Notes: a model not told the origin generated them from the letters alone. 64,000 nucleotides of DNA from an uncultured Anaeroplasmataceae bacterium (GCA_947629825.1 CANRFF010000001.1:124001-188000), one strand, 5' to 3'. Shown: positions 50,501-60,009, counted from the stretch's first letter. Made by a program: numbers and translations.

Positions 50501-51715
50501 ATGTGGTCTGAACTGGGAATGTTATGCAAGAAAAATGCGTTGGGATTTGGCATTATTTTAGTGATTTTTTTTCTGTTGGGATATTTTGTTTGCGATTACG
50601 GTTGGAACCGAAGTCAAGCGGAGTATTCTTATTTTTTCGAAACGGAAACCGAAGAAGTATCTTATCTGAAAGACCCGAAGTTTTTTAAAGACGTTTTTGC
50701 GCAGATCGATGAATACAATACGAAAATTTCTTCCGGGATCATCGAAGGGAAAAAAATCAGTTATGCCAAAATAGATTATGAAAAAATGTTGGAAACGACT
50801 CAGATTGTTTCTTTGGAAGAAGAATATTGTTATCGTGTCAAAACGAAATATTTTCCTTCGCTGGTAAGAACCGGCGACGGTACCGTCCGTTCCGGAATTC
50901 TTCGCTGTCAGAATTATTTGGATTTGGTTTTCAGTTATTCCGCATCCCCGATATATTTTCAGAAAATGGAATTGAATTTTTACCAGAATCCTTGGCTGGT
51001 GGGGACATACAGCGCTTTGGGATGTGCTTGTATTTTGATGATTGCTCTTTTGATTTTCGTTTGGAAAAAAGAGCCGTCTTCAGAAAATATTTTCGATAAT
51101 CAAACGGTTTTTGCGACTCCTTTTCATAAAAAATATTGGAAAGATTCTTTGAAATGTTTTCAAAACGTCCGCCAACTTTGTTTTATCAGTATGCTTTTTT
51201 CGATGATGATGGTCTGTAAAATGATCCCGATTCCTTCCGGATTCGGAAGTTTGGGAATCGGGCTTACTTATTTGATTTTTTCGATTGTTGCGATGCTTTA
51301 CGGACCCGTTTGCGGGATAGTCATCGGCTTTTTTTCGGATATTCTGGGCTTTTTCTTTTTTCAGACCGGTTCTGTTTTTTTCTTCGGATATACGCTTGAT
51401 GCGATGCTTGCGGGGTTGATATACGGGCTTTGTTTTTTTCAAACGAAGATCACTTTTACCAAGTGTTTATTGGCAAGATTGATCGTCAATTTGGGAGTCA
51501 ACGTGCTTTTGGGTTCTTTTTGGTGGAAGATTGTTTATCAACTGAATACGGAAGGATTTCAGACGTACTTATTGACGATTTCTCTGCCGAAAAACATCGT
51601 ATATTTACTTCCGCAGAGTATTTTGTTGTACCTCGTATTCAAAGCCGTTTGTCCCGTATTTGTTTCGTTTGGTTTGATTTCGGAAAAAGTCAGACAAAAT
51701 ATTTCTTTATTTTAA
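50501..51715 (+). CDS. folT: FolT-like folate ECF transporter S component with N-terminal extension
   Basis: 404 residues, about twice the usual S component. N-terminal part: membrane helix (about 12-32), an extracellular domain of about 130 residues (from SQAEYSYFFETETEEV), and a second helix near 170-190. The C-terminal ECF-S domain (about 215-400) has six helices with GFGSLGIGLTYLIFSIVAMLYGPVCGIVIGF... and FSDILGFFFF. The THF riboswitch upstream supports folate as substrate. It needs the shared EcfAA'T energising unit, not in this window. The extension is unusual and of unknown role. Confidence 0.82.
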   Translation: MWSELGMLCKKNALGFGIILVIFFLLGYFVCDYGWNRSQAEYSYFFETETEEVSYLKDPKFFKDVFAQIDEYNTKISSGIIEGKKISYAKIDYEKMLETTQIVSLEEEYCYRVKTKYFPSLVRTGDGTVRSGILRCQNYLDLVFSYSASPIYFQKMELNFYQNPWLVGTYSALGCACILMIALLIFVWKKEPSSENIFDNQTVFATPFHKKYWKDSLKCFQNVRQLCFISMLFSMMMVCKMIPIPSGFGSLGIGLTYLIFSIVAMLYGPVCGIVIGFFSDILGFFFFQTGSVFFFGYTLDAMLAGLIYGLCFFQTKITFTKCLLARLIVNLGVNVLLGSFWWKIVYQLNTEGFQTYLLTISLPKNIVYLLPQSILLYLVFKAVCPVFVSFGLISEKVRQNISLF

Positions 51716-51724
51716 TCGTTGTTC

Positions 51725-51753
51725 TTGTCAACAGAGATAAAAAAATGTATAAT
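51725..51753 (+). promoter_or_regulatory. Promoter of the SAM riboswitch operon
   Basis: TTGTCA, 17 bases, TATAAT. Confidence 0.75.
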
Positions 51754-51761
51754 AAAATCGT

Positions 51762-51846
51762 CCATTTAGAGAAGGTGAGAGACAAGCTCTGTGACCCTTC
51801 AGCAACCTTTTGAGTAAGGTGCTAATGCTTGGCTGATGGTAAATAA
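51762..51846 (+). ncRNA. SAM-I (S-box) riboswitch
   Basis: AGAGAAGGTGAGAGAC, GTGACCCTTCAGCAACC, AAGGTGCTAATGC and CTTGGCTGATGG are the S-box landmarks, closed by P1 ATTTA / TAAAT. The 3' side GATGGT can pair with AACCAT of the terminator to form an antiterminator. When SAM is plentiful the terminator forms and the operon is off. The operon ends in metK, which makes SAM, so the loop closes on itself. Confidence 0.92.
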
Positions 51847-51854
51847 AAATATAA

Positions 51855-51880
51855 AACCATCTAATGAGATGGTTTTTTTT
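51855..51880 (+). terminator. Riboswitch expression-platform terminator
   Basis: AACCATCT-aatg-AGATGGTT then T8, between the S-box and priA. Confidence 0.9.
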
Positions 51881-51894
51881 GAGGAGGAACGGGT

Positions 51895-54222
51895 ATGATT
51901 GCCGAAATTGTCGTCGATATCGAATCCAAACAAGTGAATCGCAGTTTCGATTATATCGTTCCTTCGCATTTGGAAGGAATTGTGCGGATCGGTTCCCGAG
52001 TCAAAGTTCTTTTCGGAAATCGGGTCGTGGTTGGGTTTGTCATGAATTTGAAAACGTCGACGACGTATCGCAAAAAAATGAAAGAAATCGGTGAATTGAT
52101 CGACATTGAACCGATTTTGAACGAAGAATTGATTTCTCTTGCGAAATTTATCGCAGAACATAATTTTTCTTTTTATGCAAGTGCTTTGCAGACGATGATT
52201 CCCGCAGCTTTGAAGATGAAATATCAAAAGATTGCGGTGGTTACGGACGATGAACATCTGGATTTGAATGTCCGCCGTCTGTTTTCCAAAAAAAAGGAAA
52301 TTTCATTGTCCGGAAAAACGAAAGAAGAACTGATTTTAATTTATCGCGAAGTTCAAAAAAATCATTTGAAATTGGATACCAAAATTCTTCCTCACCGGAA
52401 AGAAAAATATGAAACTTGGGTCTATTTGGCCGATGAAACCAAAGTCCCTCTCGGTGCCAAAGGAAAAGCATTGATCCGGTATCTTTCCGAATTGGGTGAA
52501 CCGGTGGAACTCAAGATGCTTTTGGAAGACAGCGGTTTTTCCAAAAGCGTCATCCGGAATTTGATCGATCAAAAGATTTGCGGGACGTACCGCAAAGAAA
52601 TCTTATATGAAGAACCGCTTTCGCCGGAGCCTGTGAAACAAGTCCTTCTGACAGAGGAACAATCTCGGGTTTTATCCGGGATTTCCTGGAACGAAAGTCA
52701 AACGTATCTTTTACACGGAATTACCGGAAGCGGAAAAACGGAATTGTATATTCGCTGGATTCAAACTGCTCTTTCGATGGGAAAAACGGCCTTGATGTTG
52801 GTTCCCGAGATTGCGCTGACTCCGCAGATCACCCAACTGTTTCAATCGCATTTTCAAAATGATGTGGTTGTGATGCATTCCCGATTGTCCGTCTTCGAAA
52901 GATACAGCGCTTGGAAAAAAGTCGTCGATGAACAGGTGCGTATCGTGGTGGGAGCCCGAAGTGCCGTTTTTGCACCGTTGAAAAATATCGGGGTGGTGAT
53001 CATCGATGAGGAGCATGAAAAAAGTTATCGTCAACTGAATTCCCCTCGTTATGATGCCAAAGAGATTGCGATTTTGCGAAGCAGGTATCATCACTGTCCG
53101 TTGGTTTTGGGAAGTGCCACTCCGGATGTGGCGGATTACTATCAAGCGCAACAAGGAAAATATCGTCTTTTGACGTTATCTCATCGTCCCAACGACCTTC
53201 CGCTTCCTTCTTGTCAGGTCATCGATATGACTGCGGAATTGAAAAAAGGCAATCGTTCCGTTTTTTCCGAAGCGTTGAAAAAAGAAATTTTAAGTACGTA
53301 TCAAAAGCATGAACAGACGATTTTGTTTTTGAACCGCCGAGGATATGCTTCTTTTGTGATGTGTCGTTCCTGCGGAGAAGTCGTGATGTGTCCTCATTGT
53401 AATTTGGCTTTGACGTATCATGCGGTTTCCAACCGGTTGAAATGTCATACCTGCGGATATGAACAAAAAAATGTGGAAACTTGTCCGAATTGCCACAGCG
53501 ATAAAATTCGTTATGTGGGTAGCGGTACGCAAAAAGTCATGGAAGAACTGACAAGACTGCTTCCGGAAGCCCGGATTCTTCGGGTGGATCTGGATACGAC
53601 CAAGAAAAAGGAAGACTATGAATCGGCCTTTCTGACCTTTCGTCGCCACGAAGCCGATATTCTGGTGGGAACGCAAATGATTGCGAAAGGATTGGATTTC
53701 GGCGGGGTTACGCTGGTGGGAATCGTCAATGCCGATTTGGCACTCCACTATCCGAATTATGATGCGTCGATGACGGCGTTCAATTTGTTGGAACAGGTTT
53801 CCGGTCGGGCCGGAAGAGGAGAAATTCCGGGAAAAGTTCTGATTCAGACCTACCAGCCGAACCATTATGTGATCGATACGGTCAAAAATCATCAATACGA
53901 ACGATTCTATCAAAAAGAAATCGAAAAAAGGAGAGTTTCCAATATGCCTCCGTTCAGTGAGGCGATTGAAGTGATGATTTCTTCCGAAGATGCTTCCGTT
54001 GCGTTTGAAGAAGCCAAAAAAATGGTTCTTCATTTTCAAAAAACGGCCAAAGAGTCGGAGATTTTGGGGCCGGCAGAAGCGCTTCCGTTTAAAGTTTCCG
54101 ATTTGTTTCGGTTTACGATTCAGCTGAAGATTGTTGGCGAGGATCTTTTAAAAGAAATTCAGGAAAGTTATCCGATGTATCAGAGTATTAAAAATGTGGA
54201 TATTAAAATAACAAGGATGTGA
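51895..54222 (+). CDS. priA: Primosomal helicase PriA
   Basis: 775 residues, start after GAGGAGGAACGGGT. N-terminal 3'-end-binding domain (IVVDIESKQVNRSFDYIVP, 1-105), a winged-helix segment, Walker A LLHGITGSGKTELY, IIDEEHEKSYR (DEEH box), then eight zinc cysteines (CRSCGEVVMCPHC, LKCHTCG, CPNCHSDK) and the motif V-VI region QVSGRAGRGEIPG. It restarts stalled replication forks by loading DnaB. It is the first gene under the SAM riboswitch, an unusual control for a replication protein. Confidence 0.95.
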   Translation: MIAEIVVDIESKQVNRSFDYIVPSHLEGIVRIGSRVKVLFGNRVVVGFVMNLKTSTTYRKKMKEIGELIDIEPILNEELISLAKFIAEHNFSFYASALQTMIPAALKMKYQKIAVVTDDEHLDLNVRRLFSKKKEISLSGKTKEELILIYREVQKNHLKLDTKILPHRKEKYETWVYLADETKVPLGAKGKALIRYLSELGEPVELKMLLEDSGFSKSVIRNLIDQKICGTYRKEILYEEPLSPEPVKQVLLTEEQSRVLSGISWNESQTYLLHGITGSGKTELYIRWIQTALSMGKTALMLVPEIALTPQITQLFQSHFQNDVVVMHSRLSVFERYSAWKKVVDEQVRIVVGARSAVFAPLKNIGVVIIDEEHEKSYRQLNSPRYDAKEIAILRSRYHHCPLVLGSATPDVADYYQAQQGKYRLLTLSHRPNDLPLPSCQVIDMTAELKKGNRSVFSEALKKEILSTYQKHEQTILFLNRRGYASFVMCRSCGEVVMCPHCNLALTYHAVSNRLKCHTCGYEQKNVETCPNCHSDKIRYVGSGTQKVMEELTRLLPEARILRVDLDTTKKKEDYESAFLTFRRHEADILVGTQMIAKGLDFGGVTLVGIVNADLALHYPNYDASMTAFNLLEQVSGRAGRGEIPGKVLIQTYQPNHYVIDTVKNHQYERFYQKEIEKRRVSNMPPFSEAIEVMISSEDASVAFEEAKKMVLHFQKTAKESEILGPAEALPFKVSDLFRFTIQLKIVGEDLLKEIQESYPMYQSIKNVDIKITRM

Positions 54223-54226
54223 TTCG

Positions 54227-55141
54227 ATGAAAATTGTATTTTTGGGGACTCCGCAGTTTTCGGTGCCGATTTTAACGGCTTTGAGCCGAAAATATGAAGT
54301 GGTTTTGGTTGTCAGTCAACCGAATCGGGAACGGAAAAAAGGAAAACTGTTGGATACACCGGTAAAAAAATGTGCCGATGATTTGGGCTTGACTGTGGTT
54401 CAACCGGAAAAAATCATCACGATTTTACCGCTAGTCGAACGTCTGAAACCCGACGTTTTGGTCAGCGCGGCGTACGGACAGTATGTTCCGTCCAAAATTT
54501 TGAATTTGTTTTCCAAAACGCTGAATGTTCATGGCTCTTTGCTTCCGAAATATCGGGGTGGGGCTCCGATTCAAAGAGCGGTGATGAACGGAGAATCCGA
54601 AACGGGAATTACCATTATCGAAATGGCCAAAAAAATGGATGCCGGAAGAATGTATGCCCAGAGAAGTTGTCCGATTTCCGATAAGGATACCGCCGACGTT
54701 CTGTTTGAAAGACTTTCCGAACTCGGACGGGATTTGCTTTTGGAGACGATCGACGATGTCTTTTCGGAAGTGAATGTTGGAGTGGCGCAAAACGAAGAAG
54801 AGGCGACTTATGCCAATAATTTGGATTCTTCGGAAGAGAAGCTGGATTTTCATCAGGATGCTTTTACCGTTGTTCGAAAAATTCATGGACTTTCTTCCCA
54901 TCCGGGGGCTTATTTTGAGGTGGCCGGGATCAAAGTCAAAGTTTTTCGTGCCGAAGTGGTTTCGGATGATTCCGATGATCCTGCCGGGACGGTATTGTCT
55001 TTAAAGAAACGGGTTTTGATCAAAACGGGCAAAGATGCGATTTCTTTGTTGGAGTTGCAGATTCCCGGGAAAAAGGTCCTTACGGATGTGGATTTTGTCA
55101 ATGGGCAGAAGATTTTAAAAGAAAATGATGTCATTTCATAG
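54227..55141 (+). CDS. fmt: Methionyl-tRNA formyltransferase
   Basis: 304 residues. KIVFLGTPQFSVPILTAL, the folate-site NVHGSLLPKYRGGAPIQRAVMNGE with the catalytic Asn-His and SLLP loop, and a C-terminal OB-type domain (from about 205) that binds the tRNA acceptor. It formylates Met-tRNA for initiation. It lies 4 bases after priA. A methionine-linked function under a SAM riboswitch makes sense. def is not between priA and fmt. Confidence 0.95.
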   Translation: MKIVFLGTPQFSVPILTALSRKYEVVLVVSQPNRERKKGKLLDTPVKKCADDLGLTVVQPEKIITILPLVERLKPDVLVSAAYGQYVPSKILNLFSKTLNVHGSLLPKYRGGAPIQRAVMNGESETGITIIEMAKKMDAGRMYAQRSCPISDKDTADVLFERLSELGRDLLLETIDDVFSEVNVGVAQNEEEATYANNLDSSEEKLDFHQDAFTVVRKIHGLSSHPGAYFEVAGIKVKVFRAEVVSDDSDDPAGTVLSLKKRVLIKTGKDAISLLELQIPGKKVLTDVDFVNGQKILKENDVIS

Positions 55142-55192
55142 GATATTGATGCGGTTTATGTTATAATATTTAAGATATGGGAGGTGGTATGG

Positions 55193-56476
55193 TTGTCTTT
55201 CAAAAGCAGACTCAAACAGAATAAAATTTTCGAAAATGCCTTTGGTTTTGAAAACGGCATCGATATCACCAACGACAATCAGGTTCTGTACCGGAAAAAT
55301 GTGGTGATCAAAAACATCATCTTTGTTTCCAACCTCATTTTTACGCTCATTTTTATGATTGTCTCTTTCGGAGAAAAATCGAATTGGTTATTGACTGCGT
55401 TGATGTTTCCGGTCACTTTTTTGGTCAATCACGGTTTGGGAAAGACCATCAACAAGAAAAAAGAAGATGAAGCCACGCAAACCATTGCGATGTATATCGC
55501 TTCGTTTTATATCTTCTTATCTTCGACCATTATGTATTTTCGTTTGAAAAGCGGAGATCAGGTTTTCTTGCAGGAGTGCGGATATATCTTACTTTACTAT
55601 TCTTTGGCGGTTTGTGCCTTTTATCAGAATAAACAGATGTTGAAAGTGGTTTTCGAATGGGTGTTGGTTTTGGTGACGATTCTTCATTTTACCGTCACTT
55701 ACAATGTTTTGTTTTCGGAAGGAGCCAAAGATATTCGGCTGTTTTTCTCGACTTTTTTCCAAAGCGATGAATTTAAAGATATTCTGATTCGAACCATTTT
55801 GTTGTGTGTGTTTATGTTGGTTCTTTATGCCAGTGTGGCGATGAGCGGATATATGCAGGAACAGCGGAAGCAGGAATTGATGAAGCGTCGTCAGGTTCAG
55901 GAAGATTTTACGGAAGTGGTCACTAAAATTTTCGATGTCACTTTGGATAGTTCTTCCAGAAGCGATGCGGAAATTCAAAATATCCGGATCGTTTCGCAGA
56001 TGGCTCAGAAATTGGCTTCGTTGTTGGGACTATCTATGGAACAAAGCGATGAAATCAAAGAATATGCGCAGATTCATATCGATAAAAAAGTGGAATTTGT
56101 CCCCGACGGTGTCCAGACCGAAGACGAAAAATTCGAAGTTCTGAAAGAACAGACGAAATTGGGAAGTCAGATCGTTTCCCGACTTCAACTCGAACGGAAA
56201 TGTACGGAAATCGTCCGGGTGACTTTGGAATCGGCCAATACGCAGGAATTTATTACCCGGATGAATCAGATTCAAAATGATATTCCTTCCCAGATCATTT
56301 TGATTTGCGAACTGTATGTAACGATGAGAAGTGTACAGACTTATAAAAAAGCGTACAATCATAAAATCACCGTTCAATATATTACGGATCATTTCAGGCT
56401 TTATTTCGATGCGACGGTTTTCGATCGTTTTTTACGATTCCAGGATGAATTTGAAAAATTATATGATGAAAATTAG
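55193..56476 (+). CDS. Membrane protein with degenerate HD-GYP-like domain
   Basis: About 427 residues from a TTG at 55193, eight bases after GGGAGG (an in-frame GTG at 55184 overlaps the ribosome site). Six membrane helices (about 45-210) precede a cytoplasmic helical domain that follows the HD-GYP layout: LASLLGLSMEQSDEIKEYAQIHID, LKEQTKLGSQIVSRL, QIILICELYVTMRS. The metal residues are missing, with AQIHID where HDIGK is expected and no HHE or GYP. It may sense or scaffold rather than hydrolyse a cyclic dinucleotide. It sits between fmt and metK in the SAM riboswitch operon. Confidence 0.6.
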   Translation: MSFKSRLKQNKIFENAFGFENGIDITNDNQVLYRKNVVIKNIIFVSNLIFTLIFMIVSFGEKSNWLLTALMFPVTFLVNHGLGKTINKKKEDEATQTIAMYIASFYIFLSSTIMYFRLKSGDQVFLQECGYILLYYSLAVCAFYQNKQMLKVVFEWVLVLVTILHFTVTYNVLFSEGAKDIRLFFSTFFQSDEFKDILIRTILLCVFMLVLYASVAMSGYMQEQRKQELMKRRQVQEDFTEVVTKIFDVTLDSSSRSDAEIQNIRIVSQMAQKLASLLGLSMEQSDEIKEYAQIHIDKKVEFVPDGVQTEDEKFEVLKEQTKLGSQIVSRLQLERKCTEIVRVTLESANTQEFITRMNQIQNDIPSQIILICELYVTMRSVQTYKKAYNHKITVQYITDHFRLYFDATVFDRFLRFQDEFEKLYDEN

Positions 56477-56485
56477 GAGGAAAAT

Positions 56486-56731
56486 ATGGAATACAAATAT
56501 ACAACACAGGGCGTTTGTTCGAGAAGCATACAATTTGAAATCGATGAAGAGGGGAATTTACATCACGTTACGTTTGTCGGCGGATGTAATGGGAATTTAA
56601 AGGCCATCGGTCGTCTGGTCGAGGGAAAAAACGCCAAGGAAATTGCTGAAACCTTATCCGGAAATACTTGCGGAATGAGGCCGACTTCCTGTGCGGATCA
56701 ATTGGCAAAAGCAATTAAGGAGGTTTTATAA
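56486..56731 (+). CDS. TSCPD-domain protein (TIGR03905-like)
   Basis: 81 residues, after [43 protein letters not shown] and [18 protein letters not shown] match the small TSCPD family, related to the C-terminus of class II ribonucleotide reductase; conserved cysteines suggest metal binding. Function unknown. Its last base overlaps the metK ATG. Confidence 0.85.
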   Translation: MEYKYTTQGVCSRSIQFEIDEEGNLHHVTFVGGCNGNLKAIGRLVEGKNAKEIAETLSGNTCGMRPTSCADQLAKAIKEVL

Positions 56732-57888
56732 TGCATTCGTTTTTCACATCGGAATCCGTTACGGAAGGACATCCGGACAAAGTTGCGGATCAGATTGCCG
56801 ATACGATACTGGATGATATTTTAAAAAACGATCCTTCGGCCAGAGTGGCTTGCGAAGTCATTTGTACGACGGGAATGGTTCTGGTTTTCGGCGAAATCAC
56901 GACGACTCATTATGTCGATTTACAGCGCATTGTACGCAAAAAGGTCGAAGAAATCGGTTATACCCGCGGAAAATATGGGTTTGATGCGGAAAATCTGGCG
57001 GTTTTGTCGGCAATCGACTCCCAATCGAAAGATATTGCGATGGGCGTAGACGAGAAAGAAAATCACGAACAGGGCGCCGGAGATCAGGGAATGATGTTCG
57101 GATATGCCTGCGATGAGACCGAAGAATATATGCCTCTTTCGATCACGCTTGCGCATCAACTGGCCAAACGCCTTGCGGAAGTAAGAAAAAAAGGAATTTT
57201 GGAATATTTACGGCCGGATGGCAAAACTCAGGTGACGGTGGAATATGATGAGAATGGTAAGGTCTGCCGGATCGATACGATTTTGATTTCTTCTCAGCAT
57301 GCGCCGGATGTTGATTTCCAAAAGATGAAAGAAGATATCAAAAAAGAAGTCGTGGATGTGGTCGTTCCGAAAAACTTAATCGATGAAAATACGAAATTTT
57401 TATTCAATCCGACCGGACGGTTCGTGATCGGCGGTCCCGCTGCCGATTCGGGATTGACGGGAAGAAAAATCATTGTGGATACCTATGGGGGTGCTGCTTG
57501 TCACGGAGGAGGGTCTTTTTCGGGAAAAGATCCGTCGAAAGTGGACCGAAGCGCTTGTTATATGGCCAGATATATTGCCAAAAATATCGTGGCGGCCGGA
57601 CTTTGTTCCAAGTGTCAGATTCAACTTTCTTATGCGATCGGAGTAAAAGATCCGATTTCGGTCTTGGTGGATACGTATCATACCGCTAGAGTCGAAGAAG
57701 AAAAAATCGAAAGGGTTGTTCGTAAGATTTTTCCGCTCACGCCGAAAGGAATCATCGAATATTTTGATTTGAAAAGACCGATTTATGCGCAGACGGCCGC
57801 TTATGGTCATTTCGGTCGAAATGACTTGGATCTTCCATGGGAAAAATTGGACAAAGCGGAAGAATTACGTCGGTTATTGAAAGAATAA
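56731..57888 (+). CDS. metK: S-adenosylmethionine synthetase
   Basis: 385 residues. [21 protein letters not shown] (ATP and Mg site), [34 protein letters not shown], and [17 protein letters not shown] are complete. It makes SAM from ATP and methionine. As the last gene of the priA operon it is under the SAM-I riboswitch, giving classical feedback. The ribosome site is AAGGAGG inside the previous gene. Confidence 0.97.
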   Translation: MHSFFTSESVTEGHPDKVADQIADTILDDILKNDPSARVACEVICTTGMVLVFGEITTTHYVDLQRIVRKKVEEIGYTRGKYGFDAENLAVLSAIDSQSKDIAMGVDEKENHEQGAGDQGMMFGYACDETEEYMPLSITLAHQLAKRLAEVRKKGILEYLRPDGKTQVTVEYDENGKVCRIDTILISSQHAPDVDFQKMKEDIKKEVVDVVVPKNLIDENTKFLFNPTGRFVIGGPAADSGLTGRKIIVDTYGGAACHGGGSFSGKDPSKVDRSACYMARYIAKNIVAAGLCSKCQIQLSYAIGVKDPISVLVDTYHTARVEEEKIERVVRKIFPLTPKGIIEYFDLKRPIYAQTAAYGHFGRNDLDLPWEKLDKAEELRRLLKE

Positions 57889-57890
57889 TA

Positions 57891-57919
57891 TTGTTTTTTT
57901 TCAGTAAAAATTGTATACT
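57891..57919 (+). promoter_or_regulatory. Promoter of lemA
   Basis: TTGTTT, 17 bases, TATACT. Confidence 0.6.
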
Positions 57920-57950
57920 TAATACTAAGAGTTATTCAGGAGGTATAAAA

Positions 57951-58547
57951 ATGAAGACTGTAAATTCGGTATTCTATGCGAATGTGGTAGTCATTGCCGT
58001 TTTGGCGGTTCTCGCCGTTATCATTTTGTTGGTTGTTGCCGGAGTGGCATGGTATCTGAGTACCAGAAATAAATTTATTCGATTGGATCAGAAAGTTCAA
58101 AGTGCCGAATCGAGAATCGATGTGTATTTGACCAAAAGATACGATTTGTTGACGAAGATGGTCAGTACGATCAAAGGGTATATGAAACATGAAAAAGAAA
58201 CGTTTGCGGAGATTGTCAAACTGAGAAATCCCGGAGTGAATGCTTCTTTGAAAGAAAAAGCCGAATTCGATCATCAGATGAACGAAGTGGCAAACCAGCT
58301 GAATCTGGTTGCGGAAAGATATCCGGAATTAAAGGCGGATAAAGTATTTCTCGAACTTTTGGAAGCCGAACGGGAAGTGGAAGAAAATCTTCAGGCAGCC
58401 CGGAGCAATTTCAATTCGAATATCAATGTCTTCAATGAGGCCGTGCTTCAGTTCCCTTCGTCGATTGTAGCGGGTTCCCGTTGGAAAGAAAAAGAATACT
58501 TCAAAGCGGAAGAAACGAAAAAACAAGACGTTGTCATCGATTTATAG
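57951..58547 (+). CDS. lemA: LemA family protein
   Basis: 198 residues from the ATG at 57951 after CAGGAGG. One N-terminal membrane helix (about 10-35), then a helical bundle with RLDQKVQSAESRIDVYLTKRYDLLTKMVSTIKGYMKHE and a conserved ERYPELKADK-like segment, ending in NEAVLQFPSSIVAG. LemA proteins are membrane-bound and of unclear function. It is co-transcribed with a DUF3137 gene, a common pairing. Confidence 0.92.
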   Translation: MKTVNSVFYANVVVIAVLAVLAVIILLVVAGVAWYLSTRNKFIRLDQKVQSAESRIDVYLTKRYDLLTKMVSTIKGYMKHEKETFAEIVKLRNPGVNASLKEKAEFDHQMNEVANQLNLVAERYPELKADKVFLELLEAEREVEENLQAARSNFNSNINVFNEAVLQFPSSIVAGSRWKEKEYFKAEETKKQDVVIDL

Positions 58548-58591
58548 TTTCAAAAGAGAGTCTTTCTTTTTTGTAAAAGGGGTATGGTGGA

Positions 58592-59515
58592 ATGGAAAAC
58601 GATAAAATTGTCGGCTTGGAAGAGTTGGAAGTCGAACGCCAATCCGTGAAAAAGAAATCTGCGACGTTGAAAACCGTCGGCGGAATTTTGGTTTTGGTCT
58701 TTGTGCTGGTTTTTGTTTTTTTGAGAAGTCCCGTGGGAATGATTTTGGGATTTATGGGTTCCGTTGTGGCTTTTTATCTGCTTTTTATGGGCTCGTCGAT
58801 CAAATCCAACTTCGCCAAGAAATTCAAATCGCAGGTGCTTACGAAACTGATTGTTTCGGAATTGGGTCCGGATGCGATCTATGAGGCAAACGGGGGTATT
58901 TCCATCGAAGAAATCAACGCTCTTCATGCTTTTCAGCGACCGGATCGGTTTCGTCAGGAAGATTTTATTTCCCATATCTATAACGGAGTTCCTTACGAAC
59001 TTTGCGACACGGTTTTGGAAGAAAAAGTGGTAACGACGGATGGTCGGGGAAATACGCATGTTTCGTATCATCCGTATTTCAGAGGAAGAATGGTCAAAAT
59101 CGATTATCGGAAGAATCTGAATATCGACCTGACGATTGTCAAGACTCCTTTGGCGGGCTTCCGGCCGGGCGAACTGACGAAATTTCAGACGGAATTGATC
59201 GAATTCAACGAAACGTTTCAATGTTATGCGAAAAATGCCGAAGAAGGTTTTTATATTCTGACGCCTTCTTTTTTAAATAAATTATTGGAATTCGAAAAAT
59301 ATTATCGGGGAAGTTTATATTTTATTTTCAAATACAATTGCTTGTATATTTTAATTAACGACAATCGTGATTCGTTGGAGCTCAATGTCGATCATCCGAT
59401 TGACGAATCGCAACTTCAGAGGTTGAAATCGGATCTTTTCTTGCCGAGTGCGATTATCAATGAACTTCATTTGGATTCCAAAAAATTCAATAAAACGGAA
59501 GAAACCCTTTCCTAG
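58592..59515 (+). CDS. DUF3137 membrane protein
   Basis: 307 residues, ATG behind AAAAGGGGTATGGTGG. Two N-terminal membrane helices (about 27-45 and 48-68), then a cytoplasmic domain with YNGVPYELCDTVLEEKVVT, FRGRMVKIDYRKN, and LTPSFLNKLLEFEKYY...YILINDNRDSLE, matching DUF3137. Genes of this type often follow lemA. Role unknown; perhaps a membrane stress complex. Confidence 0.8.
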   Translation: MENDKIVGLEELEVERQSVKKKSATLKTVGGILVLVFVLVFVFLRSPVGMILGFMGSVVAFYLLFMGSSIKSNFAKKFKSQVLTKLIVSELGPDAIYEANGGISIEEINALHAFQRPDRFRQEDFISHIYNGVPYELCDTVLEEKVVTTDGRGNTHVSYHPYFRGRMVKIDYRKNLNIDLTIVKTPLAGFRPGELTKFQTELIEFNETFQCYAKNAEEGFYILTPSFLNKLLEFEKYYRGSLYFIFKYNCLYILINDNRDSLELNVDHPIDESQLQRLKSDLFLPSAIINELHLDSKKFNKTEETLS

Positions 59516-59532
59516 CGGAAGGGTTTTTCTTT
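59502..59532 (+). terminator. Terminator after the DUF3137 gene
   Basis: AACCCTTTCC-tagc-GGAAGGGTT then T-run, overlapping the stop codon. Confidence 0.82.
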
Positions 59533-59554
59533 TTCGAAAAAGGAGAAGAGAATA

Positions 59555-59929
59555 TTGTACTGTGTCAATTGTCATGAAAAATTTTATCCGCTACGGAGGT
59601 TTTTGGATTTCTTTCAGACGAAGAAATCCTATCTTTGTTTTCGGTGCCGAAGCCGTTTTCCCCTCCGACCCGAACTTCACCGGATTTCTCTTCTGGAAGA
59701 CGATTTGTTGATCGTTTCGCTTTTTGAAAAACCTTACCGGATGAATACCGACGGATATCTTTCGGAATTGTCGAAAATTATGGCATTTTTCTTTAAAAAA
59801 AGCGACGAATTTTTGATTTTTTTCTCGGAACGATGGACACTTACGGATCTTTGGCTGGAGATTTTTCAGTGGCTGTGGGAAACGGAACGAAAAAGGATTC
59901 TCATTATCACTTTTTATTTAAGAAAATAG
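59555..59929 (+). CDS. ComFC-like N-terminal fragment, zinc ribbon protein
   Basis: 124 residues, TTG start eight bases after AAGGAG. The N-terminus has CVNCHEKF and CFRCRSRF zinc knuckles as in ComFC, followed by helical and beta parts but not the phosphoribosyltransferase domain (no VDDI-type loop). In Bacillus, comF genes lie upstream of hpf and secA, as here. It is either a reduced ComFC or a different short zinc protein. Confidence 0.5.
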   Translation: MYCVNCHEKFYPLRRFLDFFQTKKSYLCFRCRSRFPLRPELHRISLLEDDLLIVSLFEKPYRMNTDGYLSELSKIMAFFFKKSDEFLIFFSERWTLTDLWLEIFQWLWETERKRILIITFYLRK

Positions 59930-59953
59930 TCGATATTTTACGTATGATTTTTG

Positions 59954-59983
59954 TTGAATTTTTTTCTTTGAAGGGAGTATGAT
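59954..59983 (+). promoter_or_regulatory. Promoter of csp
   Basis: TTGAAT, 18 bases, TATGAT. Confidence 0.55.
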
Positions 59984-60009
59984 AGAAACGATTAAAGGAG
60001 GAAAAAAAG

